DNA of 64,000 bases, from positions 286,665 through 350,664 of the forward strand of contig JAWUVI010000022.1 of the NCBI GenBank assembly GCA_034112445.1, read 5' to 3'. Position 1 is the first letter of the stretch. Each line of letters begins with the position of its first letter. The position numbers and the translations under genes were made by a program. The notes under the pieces are model-generated. The model saw only the letters and a program-made list of their open reading frames with translations. It was not told where the DNA came from and searched no databases. The stretch is from Pelagadaptatus sp034112445. Lineage in GTDB: Bacteria > Pseudomonadota > Gammaproteobacteria > Pseudomonadales > Cellvibrionaceae. Below are positions 1-10,613 of this stretch, piece after piece.

Positions 1-943
1 AATCTCTCACTTCATAAAGCATAAAATCAGTTAGTTTAGCCGCCAAACCCTCAGGCGAAGCAATGACACTTACCACACCGGTATCCAATGCCGAGTCAGG
101 CATTGATGATATTGTGCAACTGGAGGGTGATTGCACCCAGACTTGACCACCTTGCTGATGGACCAAGCGAACTCCAACAGCCCCATCACTAGCCATACCA
201 GAAAACACAATAACCCCACAGCGTTTGCCATAGCGGCGAGCTACATTAGCAAAAACCTGATCAATCGATGGGCTATATGCTCCTGGCCAAGGCCCCGGGC
301 TTGTCGATAAGGTTCCATTTTCCTGAACTTCGACACAATTATCATTAGCAATAATTGCCGTGCCGTTTTCTCGTAAAACATCTCCGTGCATAACTGGATA
401 AGCTGGATAATGGCTGTGCTTATTCACTATGTCTGCCAGTGTATTTTCAAACCCTGGATCTATATGTTGTACATACACAAAGCCAACTTTTAACCGATCG
501 GGTAAATGCCGGAAAAATTCTTTTACTGCCTCTGGACCACCTGTGGAGGCGCCTAAAACCCAAATAAACTTAGCCGCCGCATGCGTGTCTTGGTCTAAAT
601 TAATACTGCCTTGTAACAGGTGTAACTTATCCGAGACTCTGCGCCGCCATAATTGACGATCATTATCCGTAGCTGTTTCATCATCGAGGTCATCGACAAG
701 AACTGGCTCTTCCAAATTCAACAGCCAGTCTTCAACTTCTGTATAGCGCTGACTATCTGTATCGACCTTCACTAACCAAACGTCTATATCCACACAGCCC
801 TTAGTACCCAGCTGCTCTAAATGGTCATCCACTAATAACGCTTGCGATACTCTGTGCCCACTGTTTAACACCAAATTTCTTAGTGTGTCGCGCTGACTCT
901 CGGTCTCCACCAATATGGAGACTTTTAGCGGGATGGGCAGCAT
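1..943 (-). CDS. chpB: ChpB-like CheB methylesterase of the Pil-Chp system (3' end cut off)
   Basis: This is the last gene seen of the Pil-Chp operon; its 3' end lies beyond position 1. It would remove methyl groups from glutamates of the chemoreceptor PilJ. I translated it by hand from the ATG at 943: the frame stays open to the window edge, about 314 residues. The CheB catalytic triad is visible: Ser133 in GASTGGP, His160 in VQHID and Asp253 in GMASDG. The N-terminal 125 residues do not show the conserved aspartates of a working receiver, so the enzyme probably has a degenerate N-terminal domain, as Pil-Chp methylesterases do. Nine bases separate it from the chpA stop, so it is in the same transcript. 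The family and triad are certain; the name rests on synteny. Confidence 0.92.
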   Translation of the reverse strand, partial: MLPIPLKVSILVETESQRDTLRNLVLNSGHRVSQALLVDDHLEQLGTKGCVDIDVWLVKVDTDSQRYTEVEDWLLNLEEPVLVDDLDDETATDNDRQLWRRRVSDKLHLLQGSINLDQDTHAAAKFIWVLGASTGGPEAVKEFFRHLPDRLKVGFVYVQHIDPGFENTLADIVNKHSHYPAYPVMHGDVLRENGTAIIANDNCVEVQENGTLSTSPGPWPGAYSPSIDQVFANVARRYGKRCGVIVFSGMASDGAVGVRLVHQQGGQVWVQSPSSCTISSMPDSALDTGVVSVIASPEGLAAKLTDFMLYEVRD

Positions 944-952
944 CAAAAACTC

Positions 953-3900
953 CTAATACTGCTGCGCCGGCGAACCTACTAAAGATAAGATATTTTCCAG
1001 TAACGCTTCTTCCTGATACGGCTTACCCATATATTTATTAACCCCTAACGACAAAGCTCTGTCACGATGCTTATCGCCTGTACGAGACGTTATCATGATA
1101 ATGGGTAAATCTTTAAGGCGGCTGCTAGAGCGGATATTTTTCGCTACTTCAAAACCATCCATTCGTGGCATTTCAATATCTAGCAGCATGACGTCAGGAA
1201 CATGATCCTGGAGCAACAGCATGGCGTCCGCGCCATCATTAGCTGTCAGCACTTCAAAACCTTGACGCTCTAAAAAGCGTGATGTGACCTTTCTTACCGT
1301 CACAGAATCATCCACTACCATAACTACTTTAGCGTTCTCTACTTCACGCTCAGGGAAATCTATGAGATTTTTGGGCAGACTCTCGAGCGCAACCTCTTTA
1401 CGAATCAAGGCGTGCGGGTCAACAATTACCACAACACTACCATCCCCCATCACCGTTGCACCCGATACGCCCTGCACCAATCCAAATTGGGAGCCGAGGC
1501 TTTTTACAACAATCTCTCGACTACCCATCAGCATATCAACTTGAATGGCTACCGAATTAGTAGATGTTCGGACTAAGATAACCGGAAGTGGCATCGCCTG
1601 CCCTTCCAACTTAGGGTTGGGGTCAGTATGCAGCAAACTACCTAAGTAACGCACTTGGTATTGCTCACCCGCGTACTCAAACCGGGCTTCTTCATTTTGG
1701 TAGTAATGCTCTAACTCAAACGGGCTTACGCGAACGATACCTTCAATAGTATTAAGCGGAACAGCATAACGATCATCGCCCAACCGAATCATTAAGGCTC
1801 TATTGACCGATACCGTGAATGGTAAACGAACCGTAAACTCTGTGCCTTCTCCTTCTTTCGAATCGATAGAAATAGAGCCACCTAACTGTTTTATTTCAGA
1901 GGTCACAACATCCATGCCAACCCCTCGACCAGAAATTTGGGTCACCGCCTCTGCCGTACTAAAGCCAGCGTGCAGAATAAACTGCATGATATCGCGGTCG
2001 CTCAGCTGAGCATCGTCTGCCATTAAGCCACGCTCAATCGCTTTTTCTCTAACTCGCCGTAAATTAATTCCTCTACCATCATCGGTAAGGCGTAATAAGA
2101 CGTCTCCACCTTCACGCCCTAAGGTTAACAATACTCGTCCGGTCTCAGGCTTTCCTGCCGCTAAGCGTTCCTCTGGAGACTCAATGCCATGATCAACTGA
2201 ATTTCTCAACATGTGCTCTAATGGCGCAACCATACGCTCTAGCACTGTTCGATCCATCTCCCCTTCGACATTAGCTAGTTCAAAGTTAACATTCTTACCC
2301 AGTTCATTGGCTACCTGTCGAATAATACGACGCAGCCTTGGCACCAATCTAGAAAACTGCACCATCCTTGAGCGCATTAAGCCTTCTTGCAGCTCCGTAT
2401 TAATCCTAGACTGCTGTAATAATAATGTTTCAGTATCACGGGTTTTATCAGAGAGCGTCGATTTTAAATCCAACAAATCGGATGCTGACTCAATTAAAGA
2501 GCGCGACAATTGCTGCAAGTGTGAGTAACGATCCATCTCTAATGGATCAAAATCATCAGTCTCTTCCATTTGTTCTTGGCGGAATAAAACCTGAGCCTCG
2601 GTTTCAATATCCAAACGCCGTAACTGCTCTTGAAGACGATTAATAGTGGAGTCCATCTCTTCCAGAGTGAATCCCATTTCGCTGAGCTGCTCCTCTGTTC
2701 GTCCACGACTAATTGAGGTTTCACCCGCCAAATTCACAAGCTCTTCAATTAATTCGGCTGAAACTTTTATGACCTCTTGAGGCGCACTGCGCTTAGTCGC
2801 TAATGCAGAAGCTCCACGGCCACCAGTATGAGTAGCAGCCGATCCTTGCGCTGGCGCCGGCATTTTAAAGTCAGAGCCGGTTGGCACCGAGGCGCCACTA
2901 GTCACCACAGGAACATTGTCTTTAGGTTGGAAAGCAACCACATTAGTTGTACCAGAATCATCTTTTGAATCAGCTGTAGAGTCAGTAAAAACTGGTAATT
3001 GAGATTCTTGATTATTACCAATTTCGACAGTGGAGTCTTGATTCGTCGAGTTGCCCTCAAGCTCTTCTGACATTGAGGATGAATCAACTACACCAGCTAG
3101 ATTAACGTATTCACCAGTCATTATGGCTCTGATTTTTTCCACTCTACGCAATAAAGCATCTTGGTAATTATGCAGGTTTGAAAAGAATCCTTTATTTAAA
3201 TCGTTACTGCTCGCAAGGTTAATCAAGTAAGTTTCAAAATCATGGGCAACATCACCCACTCCCATCATCCCAGAAAGCCGAGCCCCCCCTTTAAGCGTAT
3301 GCAATACTCGTTTGAGTTCGGTTGCCGGCTCATCTAGGGACCAATCTTCTTCCCAGTCATGGACAAACTTTTCCACCTCTTCCATCAACTCGTCTGCTTC
3401 CTCTAGAAATATTTCTAGAATATCCAGATCCATATCTTCTGGTAAGCCTACATATTCAGAATCAGAAGTAACCGCTTCTTCTATTGTTGCGTTTTCAGTT
3501 TCTGTATTCTCTGGCTCCGGCATTTCAGAAGCCGAAGGTTCAATAACCTCTACAGTATCGCTGTGAAGTTCATACCCTGTATTATCGATAGCCTCCGATG
3601 CTTCCTCTGATAGGACCACATCAATTTCAGGCATGATTTCGTCAGCCTGATTATTAATTACGGTAAATCGGTTCTTTAATTCGTCTAAAATCTCGGTTGA
3701 TTCAGGATTGATTTCTTTGGGGTTTTGGCCTGCTGCAACAGCATCAACCATATCTAAGAGTTCTTCATGCACTTTATTGAGAACATCAAAATCATTCTCA
3801 GACAGGGGTAAGTACCCAGCAGTCATCTCACGATAAACCGCAGCCAACTGACAACTTAGGCTGTTCATAGCAGGAAGACCTGCGTGATCAGCGCCCTTGG

Positions 3901-6900
3901 CCAAGGTATCTAGCTCATCAACAACCGGATTAATTGTAGTTACATCAAAAGAATCAAGGCTTAAATCAGTTAAAAATTCATCCGTATCTAACAATATGTC
4001 CATTTCTTGGGACATAAAAATAGACAGTAATTCCGGATCAATTTGCTTTTTTCCATCAGACTTTTCTTCTTGACGAATTAATGGTCCAACCGATAAATCC
4101 CGTAATTCTGCAACCCGAGCTTTATACTGATCAAGCTTTGGAATAATGACATCTTCACCGGCCCTAATCTTATCCAACGCTTGATGGACGTACTCTGTAC
4201 CATCCTTCAATAATTGCAAAATATCGTCATCAATATGCTGCATATAAGTGCGCATTTCTTTAGCAAAACTTTCTAAAGGTGTTACCAGCTGAGCAATTTC
4301 ACCAAGATCAGCCATATGAGCACTGCCTTTTAGCGTATGCAATGCTCGCTGTGTTTGCTCAGTAGGGGTTGTATACAGAGGAGCGGCCTCCTCCATACTC
4401 GCAATAAATTCTTCGACAACCTCCAAATGGGTCAGAGCTTCCGCAACAAAAATACCCCATAGCACCGCTTGTTCATCTTCCCCATCAAGCTCATTAGTAT
4501 CTTGCTCTGAATCTATCTCGGCCGATGACTCTATCTCAATTTGTGGCTCAAGCTTTTCATCTGACAAATTTTCAGCTTGTAGCTCACTTGGGAACTCACC
4601 ATTAGATATTGCTTGCCCCCACGCCATGTATTGAACAATTAGCTCTTTATGGGGAGTTTCTTGTTTCGCCTCAAAGGCAGCAATCATCTCGGGAAATAGT
4701 TCTCGAACGCGACCAATAAAGTCAACTTGAATGACGTGAGGCTCAATACTGTTATCCATAATTCTGTTGAGCATATTTTCAACAGACCACGCGAGCTCAC
4801 CGATATCATTCGCCTTAACCATTCGGCCACTGCCTTTCAACGTATGAAATGCACGTCTAAACTCTGTTAATGAATCTCTATCATCAAAATCTTCTGACCA
4901 TTTCGGGAAAAATTCGTTGATTGCCTCTAAGACTTCATTGGCCTCCTCGACAAATATTTCTAGAATTTCTTCGTCAATTTCATCTTCATCGTCGTCAAGG
5001 GTTTCCGTAGTGGCAACGTCCTCTTCTTGGCCTTCTTCTGTATGGTCATTCTGAAGACCTTCAAGCGTATCTTCGGCGGTCTCTAGAAGCTCAATCGTAT
5101 CCCCTTCTTGATCATCTCGTGACTCAGGAAGTGAATCTATTTCTACCGTTTCTACAGATGCTATTTTTTTCAGAACGGTTGATGCGTCAGCATCAGGTCT
5201 TTCATTGTTTCGAGCTACTGCCCTGTTTCCCGCCACGGCATATCCCAAAGATGCCACACTTTCTTCTGCAATAGTAAGTAAGGCATCCTCATTATCGTCG
5301 CTGCCATTCGTCAATGTTTCTATATAATATTCGACACTGGAAATTGCATCTGCCAAGGTATCTAGGTTATTCCAATCAGGCTTAATGGCTTTTTCTATTA
5401 ACTCTCGCTCAATATACTGACTGCAACTCTGTAAAATAACAGCAGGTCTAGACAGTGGAATTATGCTTAATCCACCGCGGATTTCCGCTAATAAGGCTGG
5501 GACTTTACTAAGCTGTTTAACATCCCATTGCGATGCTATGTATTCGACGATGGACTCTTTGGCTTTTTCAAGGCCATTTCGAGACTCCCTTAAAACCGAC
5601 TCTTGGGCCTGGTTAATCTCTACCCGTCGCCCAAATTCGGCCTGCGCACCCATATTAGGCCGCGTCGTTGCCGTAGAAACAGTCGTTAAGCGCTGTTCCA
5701 TTGCAATCAGCTCACTGGCGACATGCATCAACGTATCATTATCGACCTCTGCACCAGAGTCTGCTTGAGTCAAAATACTGATTTGCTCTAAGACTTGAGC
5801 TCTCATATCCGTAAAGCCGAGTACAGTTAGCGTATCTGCGACACGTTGCATAACCGGCAGAGCTTCACTAACACTTGAGCTATCACGCCCGGAAATACCA
5901 ACATCCAATGCATGTTTAATCGTTTCTAATTCATCTTGCAACGAAGCCACAACCGACCGCATCGTGTCTGAATCAAGCATACCTTGGCCACTGGCACCTA
6001 ACTCAGAATTCGAAACCGACTCCTGCAATCCATACTTATTCTTTATATTTTGAACGCTCAGGCTTGTTGCCGAACTGCGAGCAACATAATAAAGCAGGTT
6101 TTTAATCAACCCATCATCGGTGTGAGCATCAAAGGCTTTGACACCATGATCCACCAATACTTTAATTTCCTTATCTAATTGCCGCAGAAGAGCTTTGATT
6201 GCCGCACTAACCTCTAGGTCTCCAGCTTCCAATGACTCCACAATGACTTGAGCTATTTCCCATAACGGCTGACGTTTTGTCCCCCTAGTAAGCTGTATCA
6301 GACGGTCAAAAACTTTTCCCAAATAGTCTAAATTTTCCTGCTCTTTTATCCCGCGAATATACCCCGCTGCCGAATACTGATACATTTTGCGCAATTTTTG
6401 CAATACAGCCTGCAATTGAGTAGGGTTCTTTAGCGCTGGATTTTTCGACCCGTGGGTCTGATGGGACGCTGAAATATCTGGATCGAAATAGCGAGTTTGA
6501 GACAGTAAGTTTGAGCCCCGTGCCGCTCGCAAGTCGTTTAATAAAGGCAATAATGTTGCTGGGTCATCTTTTCGAGAAGACTTAACCTGACTGATATAAA
6601 GAGGTAATTGCAGGATTGCCTGCATCATTAATTCAAGCGCTTCAGTTTCGTCAGCTACTTTGCGATTCATCAAGGCCTGAGCCAAGCCTTCCATTTCTTC
6701 GGCAAGCAAAGCGGCGCCCAAAAACTCCACCATTTGTAAACTGCCATGGACCTGGTGGATATGGGTTAAGCAAAAGCGAATTCTAGTCGTGTCTTCTGGA
6801 TTCTCGACGTAGGCTTCTAACGCTTGTTGCGCAAGCTTTAAAGTTTCATCAATCTCACCGATGACCCACTCTAATGCTGCGTAGTTATGATTGTCTGCCA

Positions 6901-6901
6901 T
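953..6901 (-). CDS. chpA: ChpA, giant hybrid CheA-type kinase with several Hpt domains
   Basis: Central histidine kinase of the twitching-motility chemosensory system, passing phosphate to PilG and PilH. Numbering is from the ATG at 6901. The N-terminal part is FimL-like and contains a degenerate Hpt (His52 in VHGSL). Three good Hpt domains follow: His686 (FHTLKGS), His855 (LHTLKGS) and His1201 (LHTLKGG), separated by long acidic linkers. Then come the CheA dimerisation segment, an HATPase with DDGRG at 1607-1611 and SGRGVGMDV, a CheW-like domain, and a C-terminal receiver with phospho-acceptor Asp1908 (LLDIEMPRMDG). An in-frame ATG lies at 6910, but its AGAGG would touch the start; the ATG at 6901 has AGAGG nine bases upstream and is preferred. 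The protein is about 1,980 residues, shorter than the roughly 2,470 of P. aeruginosa ChpA, so fewer Hpt modules are present. Confidence 0.95.
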   Translation of the reverse strand: MADNHNYAALEWVIGEIDETLKLAQQALEAYVENPEDTTRIRFCLTHIHQVHGSLQMVEFLGAALLAEEMEGLAQALMNRKVADETEALELMMQAILQLPLYISQVKSSRKDDPATLLPLLNDLRAARGSNLLSQTRYFDPDISASHQTHGSKNPALKNPTQLQAVLQKLRKMYQYSAAGYIRGIKEQENLDYLGKVFDRLIQLTRGTKRQPLWEIAQVIVESLEAGDLEVSAAIKALLRQLDKEIKVLVDHGVKAFDAHTDDGLIKNLLYYVARSSATSLSVQNIKNKYGLQESVSNSELGASGQGMLDSDTMRSVVASLQDELETIKHALDVGISGRDSSSVSEALPVMQRVADTLTVLGFTDMRAQVLEQISILTQADSGAEVDNDTLMHVASELIAMEQRLTTVSTATTRPNMGAQAEFGRRVEINQAQESVLRESRNGLEKAKESIVEYIASQWDVKQLSKVPALLAEIRGGLSIIPLSRPAVILQSCSQYIERELIEKAIKPDWNNLDTLADAISSVEYYIETLTNGSDDNEDALLTIAEESVASLGYAVAGNRAVARNNERPDADASTVLKKIASVETVEIDSLPESRDDQEGDTIELLETAEDTLEGLQNDHTEEGQEEDVATTETLDDDEDEIDEEILEIFVEEANEVLEAINEFFPKWSEDFDDRDSLTEFRRAFHTLKGSGRMVKANDIGELAWSVENMLNRIMDNSIEPHVIQVDFIGRVRELFPEMIAAFEAKQETPHKELIVQYMAWGQAISNGEFPSELQAENLSDEKLEPQIEIESSAEIDSEQDTNELDGEDEQAVLWGIFVAEALTHLEVVEEFIASMEEAAPLYTTPTEQTQRALHTLKGSAHMADLGEIAQLVTPLESFAKEMRTYMQHIDDDILQLLKDGTEYVHQALDKIRAGEDVIIPKLDQYKARVAELRDLSVGPLIRQEEKSDGKKQIDPELLSIFMSQEMDILLDTDEFLTDLSLDSFDVTTINPVVDELDTLAKGADHAGLPAMNSLSCQLAAVYREMTAGYLPLSENDFDVLNKVHEELLDMVDAVAAGQNPKEINPESTEILDELKNRFTVINNQADEIMPEIDVVLSEEASEAIDNTGYELHSDTVEVIEPSASEMPEPENTETENATIEEAVTSDSEYVGLPEDMDLDILEIFLEEADELMEEVEKFVHDWEEDWSLDEPATELKRVLHTLKGGARLSGMMGVGDVAHDFETYLINLASSNDLNKGFFSNLHNYQDALLRRVEKIRAIMTGEYVNLAGVVDSSSMSEELEGNSTNQDSTVEIGNNQESQLPVFTDSTADSKDDSGTTNVVAFQPKDNVPVVTSGASVPTGSDFKMPAPAQGSAATHTGGRGASALATKRSAPQEVIKVSAELIEELVNLAGETSISRGRTEEQLSEMGFTLEEMDSTINRLQEQLRRLDIETEAQVLFRQEQMEETDDFDPLEMDRYSHLQQLSRSLIESASDLLDLKSTLSDKTRDTETLLLQQSRINTELQEGLMRSRMVQFSRLVPRLRRIIRQVANELGKNVNFELANVEGEMDRTVLERMVAPLEHMLRNSVDHGIESPEERLAAGKPETGRVLLTLGREGGDVLLRLTDDGRGINLRRVREKAIERGLMADDAQLSDRDIMQFILHAGFSTAEAVTQISGRGVGMDVVTSEIKQLGGSISIDSKEGEGTEFTVRLPFTVSVNRALMIRLGDDRYAVPLNTIEGIVRVSPFELEHYYQNEEARFEYAGEQYQVRYLGSLLHTDPNPKLEGQAMPLPVILVRTSTNSVAIQVDMLMGSREIVVKSLGSQFGLVQGVSGATVMGDGSVVVIVDPHALIRKEVALESLPKNLIDFPEREVENAKVVMVVDDSVTVRKVTSRFLERQGFEVLTANDGADAMLLLQDHVPDVMLLDIEMPRMDGFEVAKNIRSSSRLKDLPIIMITSRTGDKHRDRALSLGVNKYMGKPYQEEALLENILSLVGSPAQQY

Positions 6902-6921
6902 GCATGGCATCCTCTTTATTA

Positions 6922-7770
6922 TTAACAGCGTAAATAAGCTTGAATCCGCTCATCGGCTACTCGCTTCACTAACGGGCTATGCCAATCCACAACCTCACCT
7001 ATGCCTATGATCAAAACGCCTCCTAATTTCAAGCGTTTGACCAACTCATTTAAGATATCTTTGCGGCGCCAGCGCGGAAAATAAATCATGACATTTTGAC
7101 AATAGATAATATCCATCGGCACAACTGGCATATCGGCTAACTTCAATAAATTTCCTACGCTAAAACAAATTCTATTTCGCAGCTCGTCAACAACTTTAAA
7201 AAATCCAGGTTCTGCCGGCTCAAAGTATTTCTCTTTTTCTGCCGGACTGACTGTTTCAAGTTTCCTAGAGCTGTAAATCCCCTCTCTCGCCACCTGCAAA
7301 GCTTGCATACTGATGTCTGAAGCCGTGATACCAAAATACGGATTCATGCCGGTTTTTTCAAAGCTATCGTGTATCACCATTGCCAAAGAGTATGGTTCTT
7401 CTCCAGTAGCACAGCCCAAGCTCCAAATATCAACTACATCCCCTAAGCATTTATCATTAATTCGTCGGGTTAATAGCTGGCGAATAAACTCCAATGAGTC
7501 TCGTTCTCTAAAAAAACTCGTTTCACGAACCACTAAACGATCAACCAATTGAGACCACTCCATAGCCCCCTGTATACCATCGGTAACCCGCTGAAAATAT
7601 GCTTCGTAGCTGTTTATGCCTAACTCGCGCATGCGCCGAGAAATTTGAATTTGTAAAAAACTGCGCTGATGCGCAGCGATTTGCATCCCTATTCTTTCTT
7701 CCAGAAGAAAACACCAATGCTCGAATTGCTCATCTGAAAGGTCTGAAATAGCCTGTAAAGCCCACGCCAT
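6922..7770 (-). CDS. pilK: PilK, CheR-type chemoreceptor methyltransferase
   Basis: S-adenosylmethionine-dependent glutamate methyltransferase that counteracts ChpB on PilJ. The 282 residues have the CheR layout: a helical N-terminal domain (about 1-80, with the basic stretch QIQISRRMRELG) and a Rossmann domain with the SAM motif LGCATGEEPYSLAM near residue 120. YCQNVMIYF near 225 is the usual CheR NVLIYF motif. The gene sits 18 bases after pilJ and 20 before chpA in the canonical order. CheR homologues are easily told apart from other methyltransferases by the GCATGEEPYS block, so the call is firm. Confidence 0.93.
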   Translation of the reverse strand: MAWALQAISDLSDEQFEHWCFLLEERIGMQIAAHQRSFLQIQISRRMRELGINSYEAYFQRVTDGIQGAMEWSQLVDRLVVRETSFFRERDSLEFIRQLLTRRINDKCLGDVVDIWSLGCATGEEPYSLAMVIHDSFEKTGMNPYFGITASDISMQALQVAREGIYSSRKLETVSPAEKEKYFEPAEPGFFKVVDELRNRICFSVGNLLKLADMPVVPMDIIYCQNVMIYFPRWRRKDILNELVKRLKLGGVLIIGIGEVVDWHSPLVKRVADERIQAYLRC

Positions 7771-7788
7771 AATTTAAACGTCTTTATA

Positions 7789-9951
7789 TTACGCAATAAC
7801 CGAATCATCAGACTCTAGATCCTCATCGAGATCCAATTGAATCTCCTCTAAGTCTTCATCGCCTTCAATATCATAACTTGCAATTTCATTCTTTTTGGCA
7901 GCAACATTACTTCTAGTCGGTTCATCGTTGCTTGCTTCCTCAGGCAAAGTAAAGCCAGCAACAGACTCACGAAGATCAACAGCCATGTCAGCCAAGCGAC
8001 CAATCGCACCCGCTGTTGCACTAGTACCAGCCGATGTTTGTGACGTAATCTCTTGAATAACATTCATCGTATTAGAAATATGACCTGCAGATGAGGCTTG
8101 TTGACGTGCAGCGTTTGAGATGTTCTGAATCAAATCAGCCAAATTAGCCGATACACCCTCAATTTCTTCTAGCGCCACACCCGCATCTTGGGCCAAACGT
8201 GCACCTCGCACTACTTCTGAGGTTGTTTGCTCCATTGAGGTTACCGCTTCATTAGTATCGTTCTGAATGGTTTTAACCAGTGCTTCAATCTGCTTTGTAG
8301 CAGCTGCTGAGCGCTCCGCCAATCGCTGCACCTCATCGGCAACAACCGCGAAACCTCGGCCTGCATCACCAGCCATCGATGCCTGAATCGCTGCGTTCAA
8401 TGCCAAAATATTTGTTTGGTCAGCAATATCATTAATCAACGATACGATGTCCCCAATTTCCTGAGATGACTCACCTAAGCGCTTAATACGTTTGGAAGTA
8501 TCTTGAATCTGCTCACGAATTGTATCCATGCCGTGAATGGTATTTTGCACCACTTTTGAGCCATTACTTGCAATAGATACGGAACGTTCCGCAACCGCGG
8601 CTGATTCCGATGCGTTAGCCGATACCTGATCAATGGTAACCGCCATTTCATTCACAGCCGCTGAGGCTCCCGCAATTTCTTGCGCTTGATGCTCAGATGC
8701 TTCCGCCAAATGTAATGCCGTTTGCTGGGTGTCTTGCGCGGCTGAAGATACATTCACAGCCGTTTCATTAATTCGTGAAACCAGCACCCTAAGTTGATCA
8801 ATGGTGTAGTTTACCGAGTCGGCAATTGCCCCTGTAAAATCCTCGGTAACAGTGGCTGTTGTGGTCAAATCACCATCCGCCAAATCCGCCAACTCATCCA
8901 GCAAACGTAAAATAGCCGTCTGGTTCTGCTCATTGGCGTCCGCGGTTTCTTTTAAGCGCCGACGTGTTCCCGTATATAACTGAGCAGCCAACAAACCCAA
9001 ACATAACAACACAAACCCCCCAAAAACCAAGGATGTTAAGTTGTTCGGCTGCCTAACACTTGATTGCTCACTAACTCGCTCTGAAAGTCTGTTGAGAGCC
9101 TCTTGCAGCAAAGGTGCATCATCGAGCAGTGCATCGGCTGATTGGCGCGCTTTAAATAAGGAAGGGGATGCCTCAAAAATCTCTCGTACAGATGAACTTA
9201 CAAACTCAAACAAACCACCAATCTCATCCAAACTTGAAACGGCATCTCTATCCGTTACGCGAGATATGCTCATGGCAATATCACCCTTTTTCATACCAAC
9301 CAACACTTTCCCAAATAAGTTTGCATCAAGGTTAAATTGATCGGCCGCTGTATTTGCATCACCGCCACCACGCAACATTTTATCGATATTTCGACCAATA
9401 CGCTCAGCCCGCCAGGACTGCATTTGTGCTACAGCCACTTGATCTGCAGGAGCTCTATTCTCTAATAAAATCTCAACAATATTATTATGTTCAGCCTGCA
9501 ATTCTGGCAAAGAATCATTTAGCGTAATCGCAACATCATTTAAAAAGATAATGGTGCCTTTATTGTTAATAATCGTCTGAGCATTGGTCTTTTCTCTTTG
9601 CCAAACACTCTCATAGTCTGCGATTTCAGCCGCCAAAGCACTTCGCGTTCTAGCATCTGCCTCAGGCACTCTATTCCAAATACCATCCATGTGATCAACA
9701 ACTGACTTGAGCTCAGCAAATGCTTTTTCATCGCCAGAGGTTGCATCACGAGACAATGAAGTCACGCGGTACGATGAAGCGCGCAACTCAGAGAGCAATC
9801 TTAAATACTCTTGATCTTGTGTGGCGTCATTTTGCACCCACACAATGCTCACTACAGTTGCCAAAAGAAATCCCATTAAGGCAACGGCTAAAATTGTTGT
9901 TGAGCGGTTCTCTCGCACTGATGAGACAAGAGTTCTGGATTGATTTGCCAT
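7789..9951 (-). CDS. pilJ: PilJ, methyl-accepting chemotaxis protein of twitching motility
   Basis: Inner-membrane chemoreceptor of the Pil-Chp array. It has 720 residues: a first membrane helix at about 18-40, a periplasmic helical region up to about 300 (two PilJ-type modules), a second helix at about 306-325 (SLVFGGFVLLCLGLLAAQLY), a HAMP region, then a long methyl-accepting helical domain. Its highly conserved tip reads EIGDIVSLINDIADQTNILA and continues into an alanine-rich helix with DAGRGFAVVADEVQ. The C-terminus ends in an acidic tail (IQLDLDEDLESDDS). A good ribosome site, AGGAG, lies eight bases before the ATG. It follows pilI by 87 bases, the largest gap in the operon; I saw no terminator there. 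Confidence 0.95.
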   Translation of the reverse strand: MANQSRTLVSSVRENRSTTILAVALMGFLLATVVSIVWVQNDATQDQEYLRLLSELRASSYRVTSLSRDATSGDEKAFAELKSVVDHMDGIWNRVPEADARTRSALAAEIADYESVWQREKTNAQTIINNKGTIIFLNDVAITLNDSLPELQAEHNNIVEILLENRAPADQVAVAQMQSWRAERIGRNIDKMLRGGGDANTAADQFNLDANLFGKVLVGMKKGDIAMSISRVTDRDAVSSLDEIGGLFEFVSSSVREIFEASPSLFKARQSADALLDDAPLLQEALNRLSERVSEQSSVRQPNNLTSLVFGGFVLLCLGLLAAQLYTGTRRRLKETADANEQNQTAILRLLDELADLADGDLTTTATVTEDFTGAIADSVNYTIDQLRVLVSRINETAVNVSSAAQDTQQTALHLAEASEHQAQEIAGASAAVNEMAVTIDQVSANASESAAVAERSVSIASNGSKVVQNTIHGMDTIREQIQDTSKRIKRLGESSQEIGDIVSLINDIADQTNILALNAAIQASMAGDAGRGFAVVADEVQRLAERSAAATKQIEALVKTIQNDTNEAVTSMEQTTSEVVRGARLAQDAGVALEEIEGVSANLADLIQNISNAARQQASSAGHISNTMNVIQEITSQTSAGTSATAGAIGRLADMAVDLRESVAGFTLPEEASNDEPTRSNVAAKKNEIASYDIEGDEDLEEIQLDLDEDLESDDSVIA

Positions 9952-10038
9952 GTTACGTTCTCCTGAACGGTATTACGTGTCACTGACTTGATTTAATATG
10001 GATAAAAAATGCTGCTAAACCACAGCCCTATTTTTATT

Positions 10039-10593
10039 TTAGTTTTGTGCTGCGTTCATAAATTGATCATCTTGCTCTAGTAGCTTAGGGCTAAAAACGA
10101 CCCATTCATGTCCCGCTTGAGAATAGCTACCTGCCACAAAGTTTTTGGTTTCTTGCGGCGATGAATCTGGCACATCTTTAAAAGTATCTACAGGAAAATG
10201 CTGCATACCGTGAACATTATCAACCATCAAACCACTGTAAACATTTTCAGTCTCAAGAATAAGAATACGCCTTTGCTTCCTTGGTCCAGCTAATCGCTCA
10301 CCAAAATAGGACGCCAAATCAAAAATAGGAAGCAACCGCCCTCGAACATTCGCCACACCTCTAACCCAAGATTTAACTCCTGGCAGCCGAGTATAAGTGG
10401 GAACCTCTAACATTTCCGAAACCTCGCCCATAGGCACAACAAACTTAGCTCCTAATAACTCAAAGCCAATGCCACTCCAATGCGGGGTTATATCTATTTG
10501 GGCGGGGAGGCCTCGAGCAACACCTAAGCTCTGGCGAGATAAATCAACAAGCGCGCTATAGGCTTTAAGTTCTTCTGGCATTGATTCAGGCAA
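10039..10593 (-). CDS. pilI: PilI, CheW-like coupling protein
   Basis: CheW-family adaptor expected to link PilJ to ChpA. The 184 residues carry one CheW domain from about residue 35: GAKFVVPMGEVSEMLEVP, then WVRGVANVRGRLLPIFDL, the signature strand pair of the family, and VDNVHGMQHFP. The start is a TTG at 10593: GGGAG lies seven bases upstream of it, while the next in-frame ATG (10581) is 19 bases from that site. The gene lies 20 bases after pilH. Order and domain together identify it as PilI; ChpC, the other CheW protein of the system, would be expected beyond chpB and so outside the window. Confidence 0.93.
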   Translation of the reverse strand: MPESMPEELKAYSALVDLSRQSLGVARGLPAQIDITPHWSGIGFELLGAKFVVPMGEVSEMLEVPTYTRLPGVKSWVRGVANVRGRLLPIFDLASYFGERLAGPRKQRRILILETENVYSGLMVDNVHGMQHFPVDTFKDVPDSSPQETKNFVAGSYSQAGHEWVVFSPKLLEQDDQFMNAAQN

Positions 10594-10613
10594 TGTCTCT
10601 CTCCCGCAGATTT

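Noticed and set aside
1284..5768. Several plus-strand frames of 70-105 codons antisense to chpA
   Set aside because: They mirror the codon pattern of chpA, have no ribosome sites or family likeness, and overlap a clear 1,980-residue gene.
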